In this document: one piece after another, positions 46,901 through 58,524 of the stretch
How the letters are laid out: every line of letters starts with the position of its first letter
How positions within the stretch are numbered: position 1 is the first letter of the stretch
DNA from: Taenia hydatigena
Lineage: Eukaryota > Platyhelminthes > Cestoda > Cyclophyllidea > Taeniidae
Direction: 5' to 3'
Assembly: GCA_036345935.2 (NCBI GenBank)
Contig: JADWOT020000007.1
Coordinates: 1,860,308 to 1,924,307 of the forward strand
DNA length: 64,000 bases
Position numbers and translations under genes: made by a program
The notes under the pieces: generated by a model
What the model was told of the DNA's origin: nothing
The model's database searches: none
The model's input: the letters and a program-made list of their open reading frames with translations, nothing else

Positions 46901-48073
46901 ACTTGCCCACTCAACCTAAGTGAGAGCTTCAATTTACTATCCATTTCTGAGGGATACAGATCACACACTTTTGGAGAAAATAGATCACACAACGACTACA
47001 AAGGACGGGCTTTGCGTTTGCATTAGACCATGGATATTTGCTGCACAAAAAACGCTTGGCTTGCATGAAATTCCTGCGCAAATGTTTAACATCCAGCTTA
47101 TATATCTTGACTAGGTTTAGCCACCACGTCACCCATGAAACCGAAACTGCACATCTACTAGTGGTCCAATTTGTTGCATAGGTATTTTACCGATCGGAAA
47201 AAAAAATAACTCATTGAGAGGGCCAGGAGTCGACAACGAGGATGTCAGCGGGTTGACGGAGTCTTAAGGTGCCACTACTACCAAAGTGATGTTTAACATT
47301 TCTGGCCGCCAGATGCAACACATCTCATAACAGAGAGAGAAAAGGGTCACAAATGGCAACGCTGTTCATTAAAAATGTCTCAAAATGCAAGCAAAAATAC
47401 AGGCAGACTGCACCGATTTGCATCTTGCGAAAACCACGGTGACGCATTATCTACATAAGGCATGATGCAAGAAGTTTGAAACTAACTTGAGAGAGAAAAG
47501 GGACCAAGTGATGGGGTATGCACGCAGTAAGGCTTCGGGTTGCCTGCATTACTTGAAGGGGATGGTGGCGATCCAGAATGGTCCCGTTTCCCGTAGTCAA
47601 GAGTAAATCAAAACACTTAGGCATCGAAGAACCTCCGACCTCAGCCATCACAACTTGTTGGTGACGTATGAAATGCGTTAAGAGTCCACGGTGCCGACCA
47701 CAGAATTTCCATGCAAAGGAAAGAGGAAGGAACTCACGAGCAAGAGATTTCGCAGGCACTCTTATTAACTGGAGAGAAAGGGGCTAAAGTGTGGTACTAA
47801 GCTGGTAGACATTCGAGAACCGGTGCCGCAACCTCAATTCTGTCTTCACGGATCGAATCAATCTACCACCCCTCAGTGCTTTGGCGGACTGGTAATTAAA
47901 ACGCGCAATCACTTTATTAATAATCAGCTAAGCGAATGAACGGGTCAATTAGATGCAAAAAAGCAAGGGTATGGATAAACCATTCAATTAATCAGTCAAA
48001 CGAAATCAATCAACTAGTCAGTCAAATCATCAAATCTCTGCTCAATGAATTGGTTTAAGAATTGGGGAATCAC

Positions 48074-48160
48074 TTAGCTAAATTGGAGTTGAGTGCAGCG
48101 ATTGCAGCAGTAGCCCGAAGAAAAGAGGTAGCGGAGACGCATTCTCAGCCGTTTGAACCA
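48074..48160 (-). CDS. Copy A, putative final exon
   Basis: After a CACTGTAG acceptor in phase 0, 28 codons and a TAA. Basic, aromatic and cysteine-containing tail (WFKRLRMRLRYL...GYCCNRC). Confidence 0.45.
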   Translation of the reverse strand, partial: WFKRLRMRLRYLFSSGYCCNRCTQLQFS

Positions 48161-49334
48161 CTACAGTGAAAGAAGAGTGGAAGAAGAAGAAGAAAGTGTG
48201 TTCTCTTGGGTGGGAAAGACATTAACATGGTAAACGGGAGGATGAAGTAGAGTGCAAGCTTACCGAAGGAAGCGGACGAGCCAGAGGAAGCGGATGATTG
48301 GCTAGGACAAGAGAAGTGCAACAAGTGAGCTCTTGGCTCAAGTATTAAGGCAAGCACTGGATGGCTGGATAATCTAATGGGTTCTAAGTGCGACGGCACA
48401 AGTATTAGAGTCACTCACCAGAGTCGATTAAGTTGCACAGAGTCCTATATTTTCCTTCTTGCAATCTCCTCATTATATCCACATCCCCTTTTCCTCCACC
48501 CTCCTCCTTCTCTTCACCTGGCTCTACGTCATCCTCGAATTCCACACCCACCTCCTCCGTCGCTCCCCGCGTGGTCGAGAGTTGGTTCGCCGTTTGCAAT
48601 GGTGTCACTGTGGTGAGCGATGACGACGTAGGAGAATCTGATTCCATCCGGGAGGGTGGCAACTGCCACCACTCCGCCTGCTCATCCCCATCCGACCACT
48701 GACTCGTCAAAGTCAAGTAGTCGGACAGGTCACATTCCGATTCCTCGTGCCCCATCAACCCGACCTCGTCGTCATCGCTCAGCGTCTGCTCCTGCGCCTT
48801 ATTGTCACGGGCGAGGCCTGAGCGAGGGGAGAAATAGGAATGAGTGAATGTGAGCAGAGGAAGCTGAGTAAAGAATGAAGGCTGTGATGAGAAGGAGGAG
48901 GAGGCACTTACTGGTATGCTTGGTGACGTCGTTGAGAGATGCATGAGTGGGAACGGAGGCAGGAGAGAAGAGGGAGACGAAGGAGGAGGTGCGAAATGGG
49001 AGAGATAGTGGGCGGCTAATTGCGATGGACGAGTAAGATCTGGTGGGTGGAATGCTTTTCCACGTTGCCGTCAGTCGTGGTTGCCACAACCTCAATGCTA
49101 GCGTTGGCGGTGAGGAAGAGGGTGGTAGTGAGGTTGGGCGACTCTGATGTCCAATTGTATCTACAACAACAACAACAATTAGAGGGAGGAAGCGCTTAAG
49201 CCGAGTGTGCACTGCTATTACTGCAAGTGATAAAGCAGGCGAGTCAGTGTGAAATTCACTTACTCATGAGTGGATGGCCTCCTGAAAGTTGGTCTTTTCG
49301 ACGGTAGTGCTGCCGCCGGGAGAGGCAAAGGGGG
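48074..49334 (-). CDS. Copy A: unknown gene, all visible exons open
   Basis: Minus-strand exons: 49334-49264, 49220-48912, 48817-48419, 48301-48264 (38 nt) and 48160-48074. Phases agree at every junction, all donors are GT and acceptors AG, and the joined frame of about 300 codons is open to a TAA at 48076-48074. The order is a short basic exon (LSRRQHYRRKDQLSGGHPLM), a hydrophobic VVVVV segment and Ser/Pro-rich stretch, a highly acidic exon, a microexon and a basic C-terminal tail (WFKRLRMRLRYLFSSGYCC). The 5' end is uncertain: the overlapping ATG frame (MSHCCEVV) ends in TGA at the donor, so the true start probably lies in an upstream exon. I do not recognise the family. Confidence 0.5.
48264..48301 (-). 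CDS. Copy A, 38-nt microexon
   Basis: Bounded by CTAG and GTAAGC. Encodes ANHPLPLARPLPS across its junctions. The same length is found in copies B and D. Confidence 0.5.
48419..48817 (-). CDS. Copy A, third exon (acidic)
   Basis: 399 nt, phase 1 to 1. The protein is identical to copy C in this exon (overall the overlapping frames differ by one residue in 177), whereas copy B in the other arm differs at several positions and carries a 1-nt deletion. A is the only copy with this exon intact and the downstream exons present. Confidence 0.55.
48912..49220 (-). CDS. Copy A, second exon
   Basis: 309 nt, phase 1 to 1, same length as in copy C and two codons longer than in copy B (one GTT fewer and one codon lost in B). 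The encoded 135-codon overlapping frame is identical to copy C. Confidence 0.5.
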
Positions 49335-52035
49335 CTGAAAATCTGCGCACAACTTCACAGCAATGCGACATCTCGAAAAGTGCGAGTAAATGACGACGTG
49401 TGGTGTATTGATTGCTCGATTGATGAGTCAACTTGAATCATTGATCGGTCGATCACGAATAGACGATGACCCTGAGGAAGGATGGATGGCGTCAATTGCG
49501 AAGTTATGTTCATTTACACTTGTAAGCGCTAAGTGAAAAATAGCTTGAAGTGCTATTTAACCTGTGTAGTGACAGAAGACAAAGAGAAATGGACGTAAAA
49601 TGCGCCACAGCATTAGCAGGCCTTCGCTGTTTGTCTAAGCTTCTCATCGCGTCATTCGAGGGTTAATTCACAGTGAAAGTGCATTTGATTATGGGTTTGA
49701 AGGAAAGTGAAGGAAGGGAGAATGAAGGACTGGGATAGGATAGAAGGAGGGAAAATAGCATAGCACAGCTCAGGTGCTAAGTGAATAAATTCGAATGGAA
49801 TAGTCCTGTTAAGCATTGTTTGGTTCTTTTTGCTCTACTTTTTAGATCTTCTTTTCCTAATTTTTGTGACACTCGAATTTCGCTTTGCATTCATGCAATG
49901 CTCAGGACTTTTAAAGTCTTTAAATGCGGTTCTGTTATACTTTTGGCACAGGATAAAGTGATTCATTCACAAATGCTCTTTCCCATCTGTGGCCAGACAC
50001 GGCTGCAATTCCTACTGCCTTACCTTCTGTCTTCTTCGCATCCTGACCTTGGCTCATTTCTTTTGAATTTTAGTGACCTAATATCAGTTGCGACCTTCGT
50101 AACGTCGATCTTGTAAGCCGATCTCACTCGTGAGACCTGAGTTTGTTTCCTTCAAAATGATGTATTTTATACTTTGCGTGAAGGGAATCATCTGTGCATT
50201 TCAAGAACTAATGCGCCAAGATCAAGCATTCAAAATGTCCCTAAACCTACCAATTGAAAGCTAAATGGACCAGGGTTGATGCATCATTAAGATTACTAGG
50301 CATCGCCGATATACTCTTCCTGCTAATTGTGACCCAGTGAGGCTCACGGGTTCGTCAGGTGGCAAAGCATCCGACTGACTCCATGCAAATTTATGCGATC
50401 GCCTATACCTATGCATCAAAAATCCTGTATCTTGCATAGTGTCATTAAATGGGCCCCGTATCTCTTTCCTCGTACGTTCTGCAACCTCGCATCAAGACAA
50501 TCTTGAGCTAGGCACTGTCGAAATCGATAGAGAGCGATCCCAGTAGAAGCGAAAATATCTTGACCCAGTCAGGAATGCTTCGCATATGCCAGTTTGCCTT
50601 AACGAGAATAACTCTCTTCTGGACTGATGTTGCATTCCGTTCGGCAACAAATCGTGCCACTCATTGACCTGAGCGATGCATCTACCCGAATGGAGATCTA
50701 ACATCGGCAGTAAATGGGAAGTCGTGGAAGCAGCTTGTAGGCAATAAAACTAATCAGCAGATGATAAACCCAACAAGAAGATGATAAATGTAGGGTATAA
50801 TTTCTTAGTAGCTCCTTAATGTATCGTAATCAAAAAGCGAATGATAATTTTAGGAATTAAAGGAAGCTATTTTGTGGTTGTGTAAATAGCCAAAGCATAA
50901 CTTCTACAGTATAAATTAGGCGCATTAAGGGAGACCGTAATTTGCGATCCAAAGGACTGTTATTTTACATTTGTATGTTTTGCATTTCAGCCCGAGAAAT
51001 GTTCCTTCAAGGAACGTAAGCATAATTACGACCTTATGTAAAATAAGATACTTAAATTTTAATGGTTTCGCAAATTGGGATAAATATTAAATTCTAACAA
51101 AGATGCATTACTTTCATGCATATTAGGATGGGTATTGTTTTGGGTTATTTCTAATTTAATTGCATGTTTTGTGATGTTTGTTGGACGTCGTGGCGATTGT
51201 TTAATTTAATTTTCCGAGATCGCTCTGCACCAAGTTTTTCAAATAAGAATCCCACCAATTCGAATAATTCAACGGATAAGGTATAAATAGATGATGTGAA
51301 AGTGTTTACAAGCCCAGAACGCTTTCTCTCCCAGTTTTTCTCAATATGTTCAACTATCCGCGGCTAATTTTTTGACGCTCTTATGTGTCGTACTCCTCAC
51401 CAAACCCTCCCAATCAGACGATGGAACTTGCAGGTAGACTATGAGTGTAGTAGTGGCCTCTGTGAAGCAAAGGTCAATTTAGCACCATGGTGGAGGATAC
51501 TATCCAATCTAATCTCCAACACTTTCCACCCATTGACCACTCATCCCATACGCGCGTACCCAATACCAGAATTAATCACACCTATCAATGGCAAAGGGCG
51601 AATGCAACAGGAAATGACAGGAGGTTCCAGTTCTGAATTCATTGACCACAACCAAATGCTTATACTTCGCGATGACATCGATGGCACTGTTTTATTAGCT
51701 GCATGGTTGACCTGACTGATCATGTAGATGCAGGACTGTTGAAACCAATAACAAACGACTAACTAATTATTGGTCACGAAAAGTTGATTATAAAAATAGG
51801 AGCTTTTGGTAGTTTAACGAAGAACATATTGGAATGATAAAAAGGCAGCTTATTCATTCGCTGAAGCTCCGCTAAGTGTGATTATTGAGTGCGCAACTAG
51901 TTGACACTGCCACGTCTTTCCACATTTGTGCAGCTCTTCCAAATTAGAAATAGTTTTTCTGTGATAAGACATTCCTGAAGCGGCACTCTTACAATTGACA
52001 TCGCGTTGGTGAGTAACTCTGCAAGCTGCCGATGA

Positions 52036-52049
52036 CTGACATATGTCAG
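52036..52049. repeat. Perfect 14-bp palindrome near left inner junction
   Basis: CTGACATATGTCAG lies 17 bp inside the point where the two arms stop matching (52066). It is present in both arms (54580-54593 on the other side). Confidence 0.85.
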
Positions 52050-52066
52050 GCTCAAGGCGTCAGCCC

Positions 52067-54562
52067 CAAAATCGCACCTGCGTTGCAACTCTGGGTGTAC
52101 CTCTTAAGCCTGTTCCATCCATCTAGCTTTCGACTAATAAAGATGGCTATATTCTACACTCTTACCATAATCCTTATCGCTTGCAATGAAACAATGTGTG
52201 ATATCACAGCAGGAGACAAAATATTGTACGCCCGAAGTCATGGCTTGGCACTAACATTGAATTGCTAAGCAGCTAAAGCTCTGTGGACAAAATCAAAATG
52301 GGCTATGCTCCAAAGTCAGCCTTGGCTCTAGGCTATAGCCACTAAATGTAGGGCTTTTTTAATATTTTAGAAGCTCTGTAGATGTCTCTGATGATTTTGT
52401 GCCCGCTGCACTGGTAGATACCCACCGTCCACCCATGTTCGCTATTTTCTCGATATTCAGAATAATAGTTACAAATAGCAACTACAGACCCATTAGATCT
52501 AAATGCAACCCAATCTTAGAACCAGTAAGCAGCATGAATGGTAATAGGAATTCTATCCATTATTTTTTAAGGTGTACAGAGTTTACCATCACCAGAACGA
52601 GTTATTTTTATTCAATATTTCCCTTTTTGGACAGCATTTTACTCAGGATTCAAACCTCTTCAAGTCTAGACAAGCCCTCAGAGCTTTCCATGGTGATCTC
52701 ATCATACGTGTCCATGTCTTTCCTACCATTCGATCCGTAAAACAGTTTATTTTAGAAGTCGATTGCTTGTGTAGAACTGAAAAGTTCATTAAGCAGTCAT
52801 AAAGCTCCAACATTTGTATGTGATCGGCACTGAACAGCCAAGGCGCGAGTAAACTACTGGTCTAGTGTTCTTCAAGGAGAAACAAAGTTGTGCAAGTTCT
52901 ACCTGCTTCCAGGATGCTGTTGGTGACAGCGACAGCAATGCTGAAGACATCAGCCGTCCCTATAAAGTAAGCTGATCCGATCGTGAAGATGCTGCCAGAT
53001 ATTCCGTGCGGCCATCTGGTGACACCAAAAAGCTTAAACTGGATACGGAAAGTCGAGCGTCCCACGACGTGGCGGACTCGGGCTGCAAATCAGACCCTTA
53101 GCGCAAAGATGACGAGTTTGACAACTCAAACAAACATCCAAACCATAAAATATACGGTCATTTTTATCCGGATCATGTGTTGCTTATTAACCTGGAAATG
53201 GACCTTACCCTCAAATGAGGAACTGTAGAGGTTGGTACGAAGTATTAAATGGGATGAAAGCATCGGTCAACCATGACTTCGATCCGTGTCGAGAATGAGT
53301 GTTTCATCAAATGCGGTGGTTCATTAAGTCTGCACCCACACAGCGTATGACACATCGTGCTTCACTCTAGCACAAATCAGCAACCATGTTGTCGCATTTG
53401 CAGCTAACCTCTCAGGATAGCTTAAGGGTAGGCGTCTCTTCTCGCCCATCGGTCATTACATCCGCTCAAGCATTCCTCACCCTATCTCTTTAACTCCCTA
53501 AATTTGCATTCCTTCTCATCACATTTATCACCACCTGCAGTTCCTTCCGCCTCTACCGATTCTCCACAGGGCTTAAATTCATTCTTTGTATCACCGCTTC
53601 TCCTTTTCTCTCTTCTACTCTCCCCTTCATACAACATTAATTTAAAAGCTCATTTTAGGGCATTTAGTACGAGAATACCTTTGTAGAAATTTATTATTGC
53701 CACAACTTGCATTTTTAACAGCTGCTGTTCGATTCCATGTTTTGAAGAGAGTAGTATCCTAAGGCGGAAAATCGACTCAGCATCCACAGTTTGGACTCAT
53801 TAAGGGACAAATCTAGGTTATGCAGTCATTATTATTTCATTCGTGGAGCATTGATGAAATTGCCTGGGGTTACCAAGGAATGAGCTTTTATTTTGATTCC
53901 CTAACTGGGTAATACCCTGATATCTGCAGGGACAAGGAATGCCAAAATTGACTAAGTTGGGAAAGTCAAAACACACTTTTAATGGGCAGATAGAAGGTAT
54001 ATGCTCGTAAGAAAACTTGCTTTGTTTCCTTTTTTAAGCTGCAAAATTTATTATCCTTATAAAGCGAAAGCCTGCATCAAGCGTTTAGTGCAGATTAGTA
54101 GACTAATTTTTACTCTCTTCCCAACACCAGCAACCATCATTGTATATGAGGCGAGAGGTGTCTAATTCATGACGACTGTCTTTGGACAACGTTGAAGTAG
54201 CTATCAACTCGTTGATAGCTGATAAGCTAGACTGCGACTATACCGCGCTTTAAAATGCAGGCTGGCATGACCGTCAACATTTTGTGATCCATTAGCGGAG
54301 GTTGCGTTGGTTCCGGTGCTAAAAGCGGTCTTAAGCACTGAGTCTGGAGGAAGCTAGTTCAGAAGTTAAGCAATGTTGTTTTCGTGGTATGGAGGTAAAA
54401 TAAGTCCCTCGATGAGAAACCTCCAGGAATAGTGACTTCTTTACTACGTCGTACGTAATTTACGCATCGGTGCTGAGTTCACCACATGCAGCGCTTATCA
54501 TATAGTTACATCTCACTGACCCCAGTGTTCTTATTAAACTCTCAAAGTGGACGGTCTAATGA
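52067..54562. other. Unique spacer between the giant repeat arms
   Basis: About 2.5 kb found once in the window. It is moderately AT-rich, with a pyrimidine-rich part at 53490-53650. No confident gene. The best coding candidate is an exon-like minus-strand frame at 52898-53104. Confidence 0.85.
52898..53104 (-). CDS. Possible exon of unknown membrane protein
   Basis: Minus-strand frame starting after a GATTTGCAG acceptor (near 53102) and ending at an EAG/GTAGAA donor-like site. Encodes FGVTRWPHGISGSIFTIGSA and YFIGTADVFSIAVAVTNSIL, with one plausible membrane segment. It is less AT-rich than its surroundings. Neighbouring exons were not found, so this could be chance. Confidence 0.25.
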
Positions 54563-54579
54563 GGGCTGACGCCTTGAGC

Positions 54580-54593
54580 CTGACATATGTCAG
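54580..54593. repeat. Perfect 14-bp palindrome near right inner junction
   Basis: CTGACATATGTCAG, 17 bp inside the right-arm junction at 54563. Counterpart of 52036-52049. Confidence 0.85.
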
Positions 54594-57387
54594 TCATCGG
54601 CAGCTTGCAGAGTTACTCACCAACGCGATGTCAATTGTAAGAGTGCCGCTTCAGGAATGTCTTATCACAGAAAAACTATTTCTAATTTGGAAGAGCTGCA
54701 CAAATGTGGAAAGACGTGGCAGTGTCAACTAGTTGCGCACTCAATATTCACACTTAGCGGAGCTGCCTTTTATCATTCCAATATGTTCTTCGTTAAACTA
54801 CCAAAAGCTCCTATTTTTATAATCAACTTTTCGTGACCAATAATTAGTTAGTCGTTTGTTATTGGTTTCACTAGTCCTGCATCTACATGGTCGGTCAGGT
54901 CAACCATGCAGCTAATAAAACAGTGCCATCGATGTCATCGCGAAGTATAAGCATTTGGTTGTGGTCAATGAATTCAGAACTCAACCTCCTGTCATTTCCT
55001 GTTGCATTCGCCCTTTGCCATTGATAGGTGTGATTAATTCTGGTATTGGGTACGCGCGTATGGGATGAGTGGTCAATGGGTGGAAAGTGTTGGAGGTTAG
55101 ATTGGATAGTATCCTCCACCATGGTGCTAAGTTGACCTTTGCTTCACAGAGGCCACTACTACACTCATAGTCTACCTGCAAGTTCCATCGTCTGATTGGG
55201 AGGGTTTGGTGAGGAGCACGACACATAAGAGCGTCAAAAAATTAGCCGCGGATAGTTGAACACATTGAGAAAAACTGGGAGAGAAAGCGTTCTGGGCTTG
55301 TAAACACTTTCACATCATCTATTTATACCTTAGCCGTTGAATTATTCGAATTGGTGGGATTCTTATTTGAAAAACTTGGTGCAGAGCGATCTCGGAAAAT
55401 TAAATTAAACAATCGCCACGACGTCCATCAAACATCACAAAACATGCAATTAAATTAGAAATAACCCAAAACAATACCCATCCTAATATGCATGAAAGTA
55501 ATGCATCTTTGTTAGAATTTAATATTTATCCCAATTTGCGAAACCATTAAAATTTAAGTATCTTATTTTACATAATGTCGTAATTATGCTTACGTTCCTT
55601 GAAGGAACATTTCTCGGGCTGAAATGCAAAACATACAAATGTAAAATAACAGTCCTTTGGATCGCAAATTACGGTCTCCCTTAATGCGCCTAATTTATAC
55701 TGTAGAAGTTATGCTTTGGCTATTTACACAACCACAAAATAGCTTTCTTTAATTCCTAAAATTATCATTCGCTTTTTGGTTACGATACATTAAGGAGCTA
55801 CTAAGAAATTATACCCTACATTTATCATCTTCTTGTTGGGTTTATCATCTGCTGATTAGTTTTATTGCCTACAAGCTGCTTCCACGACTTCCCATTTATT
55901 GCCGATGTTAGATCTCCATTCGGGCAGATGCATCGCTCAGGTCAATGAGTGGCACGATTTGTTGCCGAACGGAATGCAACATCAGTCCAGGAGAGAGTTA
56001 TTCTCGTTAAGGCAAACTGGCATATGCGAAGCATTCCTGACTGGGTCAAGATATTTTCGCTTCTACTGGGATCGCTCTCTATCGATTTCGACAGTGCCTA
56101 GCTCAAGATTGTCTTGATGCGAGGTTGCAGAACGTACGAGGAAAGAGATACGGGGCCCATTTAATGACACTATACAAGATACAGGATTTTTGATGCATAG
56201 GTATAGGCGATCGCATAAATTTGCATGGAGTCAGTCGGATGCTTTGCCACCTGACGAACCCGTGAGCCTCACTGGGTCACAATTAGCAGGAAGAGTATAT
56301 CGACGATGCCTAGTAATCTTGATGATGCATCAACCCTGGTCCATTTAGCTTTCAATTGGTAGGTTTAGGGACATTTTGAATGCTCGATCTTGGCGCATTA
56401 GTTCTTGAAATGCACAGATGATTCCCTTCACGCAAAGTATAAAATACATCATTTTGAAGGAAAAAACTCAGGTCTCACGAGTGAAATCGGCTTACAAGAT
56501 CGACGTTACGAAGGTCGCAACTGATATTAGGTCACTAAAATTCAAAAGAAATGAGCCAAGGTCAGGATGCGAAGAAGACAGAAGGTAAGGCAGTAGGAAT
56601 TGCAGCCGTGTCTGGCCACAGATGGGAAAGAGCATTTGTGAATGAATCACTTTATCCTGTACCAAAAGTATAACAGAACCGCATTTAAAGACTTCAAAAG
56701 TCCTGAGCATTGCATGAATGCAAAGCGAAATTCGAGTGGCACAAGAATTAGGAAAAGAAGATCTAAAAAGTAGAGCAAAAAGAACCAAACAATGCTTAAC
56801 AGGACTATTCCATTCGAATTTATTCACTTAGCACCTGAGCTGTGCTATGCTATTTCCCCTCCTTCTATCCTATCCCAGTCCTTCATTCTCCCTTCCTTCA
56901 CTTTCCTTCAAACCCACAATCAAATGCACTTTCACTGTGAATTAACCCTCGAATGACGCGATGAGAAGCTTAGACGAATAGCGAAGGCCTGCTAATGTTG
57001 TGGCGCATTTTACGTCCATTTCTCTTAGTCTTCTGTCACTACACAGGTTAAATAGCACTTCAAGCTATTTTTCACTTAGCGCTTACAAGTGTAAATGAGC
57101 ATAACTTCGCAATTGACGCCATCCATCCTTCCTCAGGGTCATCGTCTATTCGTGATCGACCGATCAATAATTCAAGTTGACTCATCAATCGAGCAATCAA
57201 TACACCACACGTCGTCATTTACTCGCACTTTTCGAGATGTCGCATTGCTGTGAAGTTGTGCGCAGATTTTCAGCCCCCTTTGCCTCTCCCGGTGGCAGCA
57301 CTACCGTCGAAAAGACCAACTTTCAGGAGGCCATCCACTCAGGAGTAAGTGAATTTCACACTGACTCGCCTGCTTTATCCCTTGCAG

Positions 57388-57690
57388 CAATAGCAGTGCA
57401 CACTCGGCTTAAGCGCTTCCTCCCTCTAATTGTTGTTGTTGTAGATGCAAGTGCACATCAGAGGCGCCCAACCTCACTACCACCCTCTTCCTCACCGCCA
57501 ACGCTAGCATTGAGGTTGTGGCAACCACGACTGGCGGCAACGTGGAAAAGCATTCCACCCACCAGATCTTACTCGTCCATCGCAATTAGCCGCCCACTAT
57601 CTCTCCCATTTCGCACCTCCTCCTTCGTCTCCCTCTTCTCTCCTGCCTCCGTTCCCACTCATGCATCTCTCAACGACGTCAAGCATACCA
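57388..57690 (+). CDS. Copy B, second exon
   Basis: 303 nt, phase 1 to 1, open. Differs from A and C by about 3%, including one fewer GTT in the (GTT) run and a missing codon near the donor (NDVKHT versus NDVTKHT). Confidence 0.45.
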
Positions 57691-57784
57691 GTAAGTGCCT
57701 CCTCCTCCTTCCCATCACAGCCTTCATTCTTTACTCAGCTTCCTCTGCTCACATTCACTCATTCCTATTTCTCCCCTCGCTCAG

Positions 57785-58182
57785 GCCTCACCCGTGACAA
57801 TAAGGCGCAGGAGCAGACGCTGAGCGATGACGACGAGGTCGAGTTGATGGGGCACGAGGAATCGGAATGTGACCTGTCCGACTACTTGACTTTGACGAGT
57901 CAGTGGTCGGATGGGGATGAGCAGGCGGAGTGGTGGCAGTTGCCACCCTCCCGGATGGAATCAGATTCCCCTACGTCGTCATCGCTCACCACAGTGACAC
58001 CATTGCAAACGGCGAGCCAACTCTCGACCACGTGGGGAGCGACAAGGAGGTGGGTGTGGAATTCGAGGATGACGTAGAGCCAGGTGAAGAGAAGGAGGAG
58101 GGTGGAGGAAAAGGGGATGTGGATATGGTGAGGAGATTGCAAGAAGGAAAATATAGGACTCTGTGCAACTTAATCGACTCTG
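57785..58182 (+). pseudogene. Copy B, third exon with 1-nt deletion
   Basis: About 11 differences from copies A and C over 400 nt, including the deletion near 58040. Both splice sites are intact. The acidic tail EVGVEFEDDVEPGEEKEE remains readable only in the +1 frame. Confidence 0.6.
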
Positions 58183-58524
58183 GTGAGTGACTCTAATACT
58201 TGTGCCATCGCACTTAGAACCCATTAGATTATTCAGCCATCCAGTGCTTGCCTTAATACTTGAGCCAAGAGCTCACTTGTTGCACTTCTCTTGTCCTAGC
58301 CAATCATCCGCTTCCTCTGGCTCGTCTGCTTCCTTTGGTAAGCTTGCACTCTACTTCATCCTCCCGTTTACCATGTTAATGTCTTTCCCACCCAAGAGAA
58401 CACACTTTCTTCTTCTTCCACTCTTCTTTCACTGTAGTGGTTCAAACGACTGAGAATGCGTCTCCGCTACCTCTTTTCTTCGGGCTACTGCTGCAATCGC
58501 TGCACTCAACCCCAATTTAGCTGA

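Larger units (their letters stand above)
42596..52066 (+). repeat. Left arm of giant inverted repeat (about 9.5 kb)
   Basis: Every stretch checked is found as the reverse complement in 54563-64000. Paired coordinates sum to 106596 at the outer end, 106605 near copies A/B, 106609 near 50.5 kb and 106629 at the inner junction, so only small indels separate the arms. Encoded peptides differ at roughly 0-10% of positions between arms and nucleotides by a few percent. The outer end is not defined because the window stops first. The arm carries copy A of the unknown gene family on the minus strand. Confidence 0.97.
57274..58524 (+). pseudogene. Copy B: unknown gene with a frameshift in exon 3
   Basis: Exons corresponding to copy A: 57274-57344, 57388-57690, 57785-58182, 58300-58337 (38 nt) and 58438-58524. 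The first, second, fourth and fifth are open in the shared frame with good splice sites. The third is 398 nt instead of 399: GACGGAGGAGGT of A and C reads GACAAGGAGGT, which shifts the frame and leads to a stop after WVWNSRMT. The copy also has an unspliced open frame of 206 codons from 57177 reading through the first intron, which I regard as incidental. It is either a recent pseudogene or encodes a truncated product. Confidence 0.6.

Noticed and set aside
57177..57797. 206-codon unspliced open frame over copy B exons 1-2
   Set aside because: Its first-exon frame meets stops in copies A and C (TGA at the donor, TAG in C), and reading through ignores good GTAAGT/TTGCAG sites that are in phase in another frame conserved in all three copies.
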